Positions 56,270-64,000 of a DNA stretch of 64,000 nucleotides are shown here, in pieces. Location of the stretch: NCBI RefSeq assembly GCF_008728515.1, contig NC_044976.1, positions 208,941,467-209,005,466 of the forward strand, read 5' to 3'. The stretch comes from Papio anubis. Its lineage: Eukaryota > Chordata > Mammalia > Primates > Cercopithecidae. Position 1 is the first letter of the stretch; each line of letters begins with the position of its first letter. Both the position numbers and the translations under genes were made by a program. The notes under the pieces are model-generated. The model was not told the origin of the DNA, did not search any database, and saw only the letters and a list, made by a program, of their open reading frames with translations.

Positions 56270-56450
56270 TATCCTGAGGAGCACAGATTTTAGAATCAGA
56301 AAGCCCTGGGTCCAAAGTCATTTATTAATTGTGAAGTTTTCAAAAGCCTCAATTTCTGAGAAATAAAATGATAGTGATTATGATATACTCCATACTGCCT
56401 TTGTTCAGATGGCTTAACACAGCATCCACACAAGGAATGGTAGCTATCAC
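56270..56450 (+). repeat. MIR, second adjacent copy
   Basis: 'gagcacagattttagaatcagaaagccctgggtccaaagtcatttattaattgtgaagttttcaaaagcctcaatttctgagaaataaaatgatagtgattat', then 'acacagcatcca'. Same strand as the copy that ends 25 bases before it. Confidence 0.75.
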
Positions 56451-57370
56451 CTTTGTCGGGCATTGTAAAGATATCATCACAAATCATTATATAGTATGAT
56501 TTTAAAATAATGTAAATCAGAGAACTTCTGAATTTGAAAATGTCCTTGCCACGTGTTATATTTAAAGGACTTTTGTAAATGTGCTCAATTATAGGATTTA
56601 TTTTGTTAGATTCAGAATTTCCAAAAAGATTAACAAATATTTAAATCAAACAACAAAATGCAAACATAGCTCGAATATGGAATACTGAAATGACCAAAAA
56701 AAAAAATGGCTTTATTAGGCCGATCAAGGAATATCAAATGAATGTTCAATTTATTTTGAATTTTGGACTGTCACCATGTTTAAAATGACTTTTTTTTTTT
56801 TTTGCAGGAGAGAAAGAGGGCAAAAAAGAAAGGAGGTATAAATGTAGAAAATGTTTCACAAAGCAATGGGGAGTAAGGGCTTGAACTTTCACTTTCATAA
56901 TCATGAGTTCTATATCAGACGTACACTTGTTTTTATTATGAATCAACTTAAGATATTGTCCTTTGAGCTTACATTGGACAAAATTCAGTGGTTTTAGTGG
57001 GTGACATTTTCCAAATGAGTCATAGTTTGTTCCCAAGGTGGAAAGTACTGATAACTTGAGGCAATATTTAGAGTCAAGAGCATGAGCCCATGTTTTGTGT
57101 CCATCTCTCTAGTTGAGCCAGTTGCTGGGCTGACGTGTATCACTCAGACCAGAAAGCCAAGTGTTGTTCCCTCGCGTCCTCCTTATAAACCATCTAAAAC
57201 AATGACAGCGTTTGGTTTGTCCAACTCTGTCCATCTCTGTACCCAGAAAATCTTTCACATGTAAATTTCATCTGACTTACCTGACTTGCTTATAATTCAG
57301 ATTAAAATGTTATCTGGGATTGCTTTGCACACACCCATTTATTCTTCTTATTTATTTTTGCAGTAACTTC
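56451..57370. other. Unique AT-rich sequence, no gene supported
   Basis: Contains an A run (about 56696-56706) and a T run (about 56790-56804). No repeat or gene supported. Confidence 0.5.
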
Positions 57371-57371
57371 T

Positions 57372-57650
57372 TCAGCCTTTATAGAGTTTTCCTCTGATGA
57401 GGACAGTAGTGGTTATGGAGGAAGCTTTGGGGCATAAAGGCTTTGGGGGTGCATTTCTTGGCAAGAACCTACATACTATGGACATGGGTACAGGCCTGGT
57501 TGCTGTGTTGCTGTCCCTCCATGAGGGCCTGGATGAGAGATGCTCATGGCGCTGATGTGATGCTGGCCTGCTCTCCCAGGGCCTGAAGCATGCCATACTT
57601 CTAGCCCTTCAGTGTGGCCAACATGCACATTAAGAAGTCTCATATTAGGA
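57372..57650 (-). pseudogene. GC-richer block, possible pseudogene fragment, unidentified
   Basis: This block is clearly richer in G and C than its AT-rich surroundings. On the minus strand, overlapping frames at 57372-57596 and 57476-57757 are open, and a third frame reads with only two stops over about 240 nt. That pattern fits a decayed coding sequence such as a processed pseudogene, but I do not recognise the protein and find no tail or duplication. A unique non-coding block is an equal possibility. Confidence 0.22.
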
Positions 57651-57707
57651 TTTAGAATGTAATAAAATGAAAAAAGCAAGGTTATGCAGTTGGAATGCTG
57701 GCACTGC

Positions 57708-58075
57708 TGTATTATTAGTCCATTTTCTGTTAGTCCATTTGCTGCTGATAAAGACATACCTGAGACTGGGCAATTTGCAAAATAAAGAGGTTTAATGAAC
57801 TTACAGTTCTATGTGGCTGGGGAGGCCTCACAATCATGGTGGAAAGCAAGGAGGAGCAAGTCACATCTTACATGGATGGCAGCAGGCACAGAGAGAGCTT
57901 GTGCAGGGGAACTCCCCCTTATAGATCCATTAGATCTCTTGAGACTTATTCACTACCATGAGAACAGCATGGGAAAGACCTGCCCCAATGATTCAGTTAC
58001 TTCCAAACAGGTCCCTCACACAACATGTGGGAATTCAAGGTGAGATTTGGGTGGGGACACAGTCAAACCATATCA
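57708..58075 (-). mobile_element. THE1 solo LTR, antisense
   Basis: Complement of THE1: 'gctgctgataaagacatacctgagactgggcaatttgcaaaataaagaggtttaatgaac', 'gagagcttgtgcaggggaac', 'atctcttgagacttattcactaccatgagaacagcatgggaaagacctgcccc', 'acaacatgtgggaattcaaggtgagatttgggtgggg', ending 'accatatca'. Its first 36 bases contain a 15-bp tandem duplication (57715-57744). No clear target duplication. Confidence 0.92.
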
Positions 58076-58202
58076 CCTACTAAACAGACATATTTTTGTG
58101 GATTCCTACTTATCTTTGTGGTTTTATGGTCATTATATATATTTGTGATGTTTACCTTAACATCATAAGTTAAATTATGTATGTCTTTAGAAGTCTTCTT
58201 CT

Positions 58203-58499
58203 GGCTGGGTGCAGTCACCTGTAATCCCAGCACTTTGGGAGGCTGAGATGGGCAGATCGCTTAAGGTCAGAAGTTTGAGACCTGCCTGACCAACATGGTG
58301 AAAACCCATCTCTACTAAAAATACAAAAAAAAAAAAAAAAAATTTAACCAGGTGTGGTGGCACTCACCTGTAATTCCAGCTGCCTGGGAGGCTGAGGCAT
58401 GAGAATCACTAGAGCCTAGGGGGTGGAGGTTGCAGCGAGTTGAGATCGCACCACTGCACTCCAGCCTAGGCAACAGAGACTCCACCTCAAAAAAAAAAG
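58203..58499 (+). mobile_element. AluS, sense
   Basis: 'ggctgggtgcagtcacctgtaatcccagc' (a few bases of 'gtggctcacgc' are lost), A-rich linker run at 58325-58342, right arm to 'cagcctaggcaacagagactccacctc'. Confidence 0.92.
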
Positions 58500-58945
58500 A
58501 ATCCAGTATCTGTCTGATACTACTTAAATGCAGACTATGGAGTAGACATGGGATGTTCAGACCTGAAGTCTAATGTAATTTGGAGATACGCAATAGATGA
58601 AACCTTTACTACAGTGGGATTCTGAGAATAGCCCCTAACTTTACACATGGCATAATCATGGTAAAGGGAAGCGTATAAGCCTAGGAATGGAGGTGTATTC
58701 CAGCAGGCTGTATTGTGGGTCAAGCAGAAGGTGAGTCCTTTAAGAAGAGAGCCTGCTCAATGGTGACTGGAAGTGGAATCAATGAGCTGTGAATTTCCCA
58801 GAGAGGTTTAGTGACTCTCTCGGATGTGTTGGCTACCAATGTCCTCTCCTTCCTTGCTGACCAAGCCCCACCTAGTAGCACCAAGCCTTACCTGCATGCC
58901 ATGATCCCATGAGCCTCCTTGTGCTTAGACGTACAGTCCATTAAG
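58500..58945. other. Unique sequence, nothing recognised
   Basis: About 445 bases without a supported feature. Confidence 0.5.
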
Positions 58946-58949
58946 CAAA

Positions 58950-59235
58950 CTCATGTTCTTCCTTTCAAACTCAGTTTACAGGCACTGTCATCTGTGAAAA
59001 CTTCCTTGATCTTCCCCTTAAAATTCACTGTTTCTTTTTCTGCTCTTCTGTACTGTGTGCATGCCTGTGTTATAAATCACGCTCGCTTCTTTTGCAATGA
59101 TTTGTTAATATAACAACTATCTCACTATGGTGTTAGCTTGTTGAGGGCAGTTCCTGTCTTGTTCATTCTTGTTTTTCCTGGGTCCAGAACTCAACCAATA
59201 GGTACTGATAAAATTAGTGATTCAAATGGTTGATG
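58950..59235 (+). repeat. L2 3' end
   Basis: 'ctttcaaactcagtttacaggcactgtcatctgtgaaaacttccttgatcttcccc', 'tggtgttagcttgttgagggcagttcctgtcttgttcattcttgtttttcctgggtccagaactcaaccaataggtactgataaa' is a clear sense L2 3' region. Confidence 0.85.
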
Positions 59236-59880
59236 ATACATTTTGTCCTTAGATTGCACAAGAAATAATTGCATTTGGCATGTTACAAAGATTTCCATGA
59301 AATGTCTTTCAATATGGATGTTATCTTAAAATTGTTATTAATATAAATCTGTAAAAAGTATGACCAGAAAAAAATGAAAAGTGGCAAATTTTATCTTACC
59401 ATGATGTTTACATCATTGTAAATATTTTTATCAAAAGATATTAGGAATTTTGAAAATGTATATCTGACTCTACTACCTACCTTCTTAATTTATCATTAAG
59501 CTTTATTGATTGATTGATTGATTGATTGTGTCCCTGGGTGGGCTGGAAAATTTGATTTTTAGAGCAGCATTTCAACAATGATGAGAAATATTCTGACCTC
59601 ATGTTAACTGAAGGTGGAGTGACTGCCCTAATATGAGTTAGTGAGAAAAATATTTTTAAAATAGTTAAGGTTTTCTTGTATTATAATAACTGTCATATTT
59701 CTTTTGATTGCTTTTGTTCAACACTCCAGGCTTGAATACATCACTGTTTTAAAATTATACATATTAAAGCATATTTACATAAATATAAAGCACAGACATG
59801 CTATATAATTTATATATATAATTCATATGTCCAAGGAAGTCCCCGATCATTAATCATTTGGGAAAGGTGGAAAATGTATA
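59236..59880. other. Unique AT-rich sequence
   Basis: Includes a (TTGA)n run at 59505-59529 and a TA stretch at about 59808-59822. No gene. Confidence 0.5.
59505..59529. repeat. (ATTG)n microsatellite
   Basis: About six ATTG units. Confidence 0.85.
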
Positions 59881-59895
59881 TGTGTTATGATTCTT

Positions 59896-60198
59896 TTTTT
59901 TTTTTTTTTTGAGAGGGAGTTTCAGTTTTGCTCTTGTTGCCCAGGCTGGAGTGCAATGGTGTGATCTTGGCTCACTGCAACCTCCGCTTCCCTGGTTCAA
60001 GCGACTCTCCTGCCTCAGCCTCGTGAGTAGCTGGGATTACAGCCATGCACTACCATGCCTGGCTAATTTTGTATTTTTAGTAGAGATAGGGTTTCTCCAT
60101 GTTGGTCAGGCTAGTCTCGAACTCCCGACCTCGGGTAATCCACCCGCCTCGGCCTCTCAAAGTGCTGGGATTACAGGTGTGAGCCACTGCACCTGACC
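59896..60198 (-). mobile_element. AluS, antisense
   Basis: T run, 'gagagggagtttcagttttgctcttgttgccc', ends 'gggattacaggtgtgagccactgc'. Duplications 'tgtgttatgattctt' at 59881-59895 and 'tgtgttattattctt' at 60199-60213 differ at one base. Confidence 0.93.
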
Positions 60199-60213
60199 TG
60201 TGTTATTATTCTT

Positions 60214-60842
60214 GTAGATTTAAGCTATTTGTTTAAAAATAGAGTGAAAAATAACTGAACCAAAAGAAAGTCCTCTGTCAATAAATGAGTAGGTATACAT
60301 CACTCAGAGAAGGACTTAAAATTGTTTAATTCAAACGTTTCTTCTTGAATTGTACGATTTTAACTGAAATTCTATCATACAATTTTAACATGAAAGATCA
60401 TTAAGTCCACTAAAACAGTGTTTTAACACATGACACCCATCTTTGTTGCTTGCTGTAGACCAATCATATACAGTGAAGTCAACATGAGCTAATGAGATAG
60501 AGTAGCACAAATTATGTCAAGCCACTCGCATTTCACAGATGGCTGTAGATAGGTAACTGTAAAGCACTGGGCTAATAAAGATAATTTTTAAGAGAAGAAA
60601 ATAGGTGATAGGTTACTCCAGTTGCCAGCACATAAACTATTGTAGATTAACATGCATCAAGCAAAAAGGGGTAATGTTTGAATGAACCATATGTACCATA
60701 TCAAGAGTATTCATCCAGTTGTGTAACCAGAAATATAATGGAATAATGTAGGTGTTATCACATTATTAAAGCTTTGATATGCTCAAGTAACTGGCAATAC
60801 TGCAATAATAATTACTGTTGAATGAAAATGGCTATTTCTTTC
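60214..60842. other. Unique AT-rich sequence, nothing recognised
   Basis: About 630 bases without a supported feature. Confidence 0.5.
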
Positions 60843-61099
60843 TATATATGTATTTAATATGTGATATATATTTATTATATTATGGTATATATCATCTGTT
60901 TCTCCTTGTGTAGATATGTGTCATATATTATATATGTGTAGATTATATGTGTCATATATGTATAGATGATATGTATCATATTTTATATGATATATATTAT
61001 TTATATATTTTTATATATCATTTGAATATATCATATATAAAAACATATATAAATAGATATATAAATTTATATATCTATTTATACATATATATATATATA
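60843..61099. repeat. AT-rich low-complexity tract with a perfect palindrome
   Basis: Long TA/ATAT-rich sequence with recurring 'gatatatgt' and 'catatat' units. It contains a perfect 36-bp palindrome at 61048-61083. The tract meets an Alu at 61100 that lacks its tail and the end of its right arm. Confidence 0.85.
61048..61083. repeat. Perfect 36-bp AT-rich palindrome
   Basis: The left half 'tataaatagatatataaa' (61048-61065) is followed without a spacer by its exact reverse complement (61066-61083). It could extrude as a cruciform. Confidence 0.95.
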
Positions 61100-61100
61100 A

Positions 61101-61203
61101 ACGATAGGCTCACTGCAGCCTCAACCTTTTGGGCACAAGTAATCTTTTCACCCCAGTCTCCCAAGTAGCTGGGACTACAGGCTCATGCTCCACATCTGAC
61201 CAA

Positions 61204-61246
<43 letters not shown>

Positions 61247-61370
61247 GTAGAGACAGGGTTTCACTTAATTGCCCAGGCTGGTCTCCATCTCTTGGGCTCA
61301 AGTGATCCTTCCTTCCTGGCATCCCAAGGTTTTGGGATTGCAGGTGTGAGCCACCACACCCAGCCTGGAA
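61101..61370 (-). mobile_element. AluJ, antisense, 3'-incomplete, with (ATT)n expansion
   Basis: Begins at 'aggctcactgcagcctcaac', so the tail and about the last 50 bases of the right arm are missing. The A-rich linker between the arms has become (ATT)n at 61203-61247. The left arm runs to 'gtgtgagccaccacacccagcc'. Confidence 0.88.
61203..61247. repeat. (ATT)14-15 microsatellite
   Basis: Pure trinucleotide run in the middle of an Alu, long enough to be polymorphic. Confidence 0.92.
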
Positions 61371-62468
61371 GAAATATTTTTTATTGTTTCAAAAGCTAAC
61401 ACCTGACAAAATACCTGCTTGTTTCCTGATACCTTTATAAGTCTCTATTTTATGCATTTGAGGATGAACATTTCTTACTATTTTCTAACTTTCTTTTTAA
61501 CGAAAAGACTTACAATTTTATGTTGAAATTGATCATAACAATAATGACTACCATACACTCAGCTGGTAACTTTCAGGGAGTTCCTAGCCACGTTGTCTCT
61601 TAATCTTCACAAGTCTTCAAGGACTCCATTATCATCTTCCGCGTGCAAATGAGGAGGCATGTACTGTGCTGTGTACACTACTGATTGGCATATGTATATA
61701 ACCTAAATTTGTAAGACTGATTTCCAAAGACTTTGTAAGGAAGTCAGCCTCACCACTATAGGACAGACACGTAAATATGGAGGCATATAATATTTTCATA
61801 TGGGGAAATAGGGAACTAATTTTATTTTTGAAAATAAAATTAATTTAGAAAATATGCTTCAGGTTAACCCTTGCTAATTTAATATTCTGGAGAGTAAATA
61901 GCTTCTAAACTCATAATTAAAGATTTCCCCTACTATGCTTCCATGGGAACCAATGTGCATACAAATGAGAATCTATATCTATTTGGAGACACATTCTCAG
62001 TTAGGATACAAGCAGGAGGCTTTCAGGAGAATGCATTACCCATTTTTAAGATTGAAAATTTTATCCATAAAAATCAAATAATATCATTTAACCTGTTTTC
62101 TTATGTCTTGTTTCTTTCACTTGAATGATGGATGTAAATACCGTGAAATCAATGGACATGTCCTATAATTGATTGATTCCCTACAGTGCGTACTAGGATT
62201 CTTGGTCTCAACAAGTGTCTCTTCTATCCCATCCCACTCCCATCAAAATGCTTTCACATGAACTGTCTCTTTTCAGTTCAATTAGTTGAAAATAATTTTG
62301 CTGATTTATCTCATATTTTGCTTCTTTCTATGATGGAGATATAATTACCGGTGTTCCTTTAGATATCCCCTCAGCTGTGTTATTTATCCCAAAAAGGAAA
62401 ATTTAAATGTAGGAGCAAACAAGCCTAGGAAACAGAACTACTTTTGAAGTAGTGGTTTTAACATCTGT
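61371..62468. other. Mostly unique AT-rich sequence with a MIR fragment
   Basis: Apart from the MIR at 61545-61670 nothing is recognised. Confidence 0.5.
61545..61670 (-). repeat. MIR fragment, antisense
   Basis: 'aataatgactaccatacactcagctgg', 'cttaatcttcacaagtcttcaaggactccattatcatcttccgcgtgcaaatgaggagg' are complements of the MIR 3' half. Confidence 0.6.
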
Positions 62469-62623
62469 TTTGTGAAGCAGAGCCTCGCTCTGTCACCCAG
62501 GCTATAGTGCAGTGGCACCGTCTTGGCTCACTACAACCTCAGCCTTTCAGGTTTGAGTGAACTCTCATTCCTCAGCCCCTTGAAGAGCTGAGATTACAGG
62601 CATGTGCCTCTACACCTGGCTAA

Positions 62624-62688
62624 TTTTTTTTTTTTTTTTTTTTTTTTGGAGAGGGAGTCTCCCCCTGTCCCCCCGGGTGGGGTGCAGT

Positions 62689-62733
<45 letters not shown>

Positions 62734-62924
62734 GTTCACACCATTCTCCTGCCTCAGCCTCCCGAGTAGCTGGGACTACAGGCGCCGCCACCACGCCCGG
62801 CTAATTTTTTCTATTTTTAGTAGAGACAGGGTTTCACCATGGTCTCGATCTCCTGACCTTGTGATCCGCCCGCCTCGGCCTCCCAAAGTGCTGGGATTAC
62901 AGGCGTGAGCCACCGTGCCTGGCC
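62624..62924 (-). mobile_element. AluY nested in the AluJ, antisense, with corrupted segment
   Basis: T run, then Y-type text on the distal side ('gggttcacaccattctcctgcctcagcctcccgagtagctgggactacaggcgc', 'ggtctcgatctcctgaccttgtgatccgcccgcctcgg'). Between 62650 and 62731 the expected Alu text is replaced by C-smeared sequence that ends in 39 consecutive C. Confidence 0.92.
62693..62731. repeat. 39-base poly(C) run, probable assembly artefact
   Basis: Sits exactly where an antisense AluY normally has about 31 mixed bases between 'cagtggcg' and 'gggttcac'. It produces proline-rich and glycine-rich frames that are not genes. Confidence 0.9.
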
Positions 62925-63177
62925 AAACTGTAATTTTTTTATTTGTAGTAGAGACAGATTTTACCATGTTGGCCAGTCTGGTCTGGAACTCCTGGCCTCA
63001 AGTGATCCTCCCACCTTTGCCTCCCAAAATACTGGGATAACATCGGTTTTTTTAATAAAGAAGATAATTATGATATTGTGAAGTCATTTGAAATTTGAAG
63101 GGATTAAATTATTTGAAAATAAAGTCATGTTGTAAATGACTTTAAATATTTGAAGCCAGAGAATTCAGGTATTCTAT

Positions 63178-63322
63178 TTATTCTTTCAGCAAATATTTAG
63201 TGACCTCCTATAGTATAGCATACCCTGGGACTACAAACTATAGGCAAAATGCCTGTCCTTACGGAATTTACATTTCTAGGTAGCTGTTAGAGATGGGTAG
63301 GGACAGGATGTGTGGAAAGGAA
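63178..63322 (-). repeat. L2 3' end, antisense
   Basis: 'ttctttcagcaaatatttagtgacctcctatagtatagcataccctgggactacaaactataggcaaaatgcctgtccttacggaatttacatttctagg' is the complement of the L2 3' end. Confidence 0.7.
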
Positions 63323-63329
63323 CAGAATG

Positions 63330-63377
63330 TGTGTGTGTGTGAGTGTGTGTGTGTGCGCGTGCACGCACGTGCGCGCA
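63330..63377. repeat. (TG)n/(CG)-rich alternating tract
   Basis: TG units, one GA interruption, then GCGCGTGCACGCACGTGCGC. From 63343 to 63377 purines and pyrimidines alternate strictly for 35 bases. Confidence 0.92.
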
Positions 63378-63611
63378 GGCATGAAGATAAAGAGTGATCG
63401 TTAAATATATGTATACACAAAAAGTAATAAATTTATTTTAAATGAAAGCAACTCCCTTTTATAGCAAAATTGCATTCAACTTTTCTAAAGCATAGTTTGA
63501 GTTTACAAAATTTGACTTTTTACTCACAAAAATGTCATATTTTGATCATTACTAAAAACAAAATTTTTGATAAAATATCTGTTGTGCTTTTAAAATGGTT
63601 CATATATTTCT

Positions 63612-63932
63612 TTCTTTTTCTTTTTTTTTTTCCTTTTTTTTTTTTTTTTTTGAGATGGAGTCTCACTCTGTTGCCCAGGCTGGAGTGCAGTGGTGTAATA
63701 TTGATTTACTGCAACCTCTGCCTCCTGGGTTCAAGCAATTCTCCTGCCTCAGTCTCCCAAGTAGCTGGAATTACAGGTGCACACCACCTCACCCAGCTAA
63801 TTTTTGTATTTTTATTAGAGACGGGGTTTCACCATATTGGCCAAGCTGGTCTCGAACTCCTGACCTCGTGATCCACCCACTGTGGCCTCCCAAAGTGCTG
63901 GTATTACAGGCATGAGCCACCGTGCCCAGCCC
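63612..63932 (-). mobile_element. AluS (Sg/Sc-like), antisense
   Basis: T- and C-interrupted tail complement, 'gagatggagtctcactctgttgcccagg', 'cgaactcctgacctcgtgatccaccc', ends 'ggtattacaggcatgagccaccgtgcccagcc'. Duplications 'tggttcatatatttct' at 63596-63611 and 'tggttcatgtatttct' at 63933-63948 differ at one base. Confidence 0.94.
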
Positions 63933-64000
63933 TGGTTCATGTATTTCTAATCATTTTTTAACTCTTTCTAAAATACTTGTAGATGTGAGTAGAATTTAAA

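Larger units (their letters stand above)
62470..63040 (-). mobile_element. AluJ split by an AluY, antisense
   Basis: The right arm lies at 62470-62623 ('gcagagcctcgctctgtcacccaggctatagtgcag...acacctggctaa'). The left arm resumes at 62925-63040 ('atttgtagtagagacagattttaccatgttggccag...ctcccaaaatactgggata'). The break is at the A-rich linker, a preferred insertion site. Confidence 0.88.

Noticed and set aside
62604..62908. Proline-rich and glycine-rich frames on both strands
   Set aside because: They are translations of a poly(C) run within a corrupted AluY, not a low-complexity protein.
1..64000. A CRISPR array, operon or novel defence-like system
   Set aside because: No regularly spaced repeats, no prokaryotic gene density or ribosome binding sites. 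The whole window is primate repeat and non-coding sequence.

Overview
The window is a stretch of catarrhine primate genome made almost entirely of interspersed repeats and unique non-coding DNA. I find no protein-coding gene I can support, no rRNA, tRNA or other RNA gene, no CpG island and no CRISPR or prokaryotic feature. Open frames of 60-166 codons lie in L1, Alu and LTR sequence or look like chance. One Alu (43071-43392) carries a set of diagnostic changes (GCTCAAGCC near its start, AACTAGC before the middle, GAGATCCGGCCAC near its end) that I associate with the AluYR subfamilies of Old World monkeys. The best guess is therefore a cercopithecid (macaque, baboon or relative) rather than human. 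Two Alus contain smeared or homopolymer sequence typical of a draft assembly, which fits.

Layout. 0-9.6 kb: ancient MIR and L2 pieces, old Alu monomers, two antisense L1 3' ends, an antisense LTR (about 3.9-4.4 kb) and one exon-like segment with good splice signals (2742-2840). 9.6-14.5 kb: a sense L1 of about 4.8 kb with recognisable ORF1, endonuclease, reverse transcriptase and C-terminal zinc-knuckle remnants, split by an AluY. 14.7-17.0 kb: a full-structure THE1 element (LTR-internal-LTR) flanked by 5-bp duplications, inserted in a GAT repeat at the end of a MIR. 17-29 kb: mostly unique AT-rich DNA with Alus, a 1.4-kb antisense L1, a MER1-type hAT element with 8-bp target duplication inside a MIR, and a CT microsatellite. 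29-33 kb: MST solo LTR with 5-bp duplications, a MER2 Tigger element and an MLT1 LTR. 34-43.4 kb: Alu-dense, with an internally deleted L1, a closely spaced inverted Alu pair, and an MST LTR split by an Alu. 43.4-58 kb: sparse old repeats, two DNA transposons each split by an Alu, several MIRs, and unique blocks. 58-64 kb: Alus, an L2 3' end, an AT-rich palindromic tract, an AluY nested in an AluJ, and a Z-DNA-prone repeat.

Nothing here works together as a gene system. The order of nesting gives a relative history: MIR and L2 first, then L1M, MLT1 and DNA transposons, then MST, THE1 and AluJ, then L1P and AluS, then AluY. Family names were assigned by recalling consensus sequences, not by running RepeatMasker, so subfamily labels and edges (plus or minus 5-20 bases unless a target duplication is given) are approximate.
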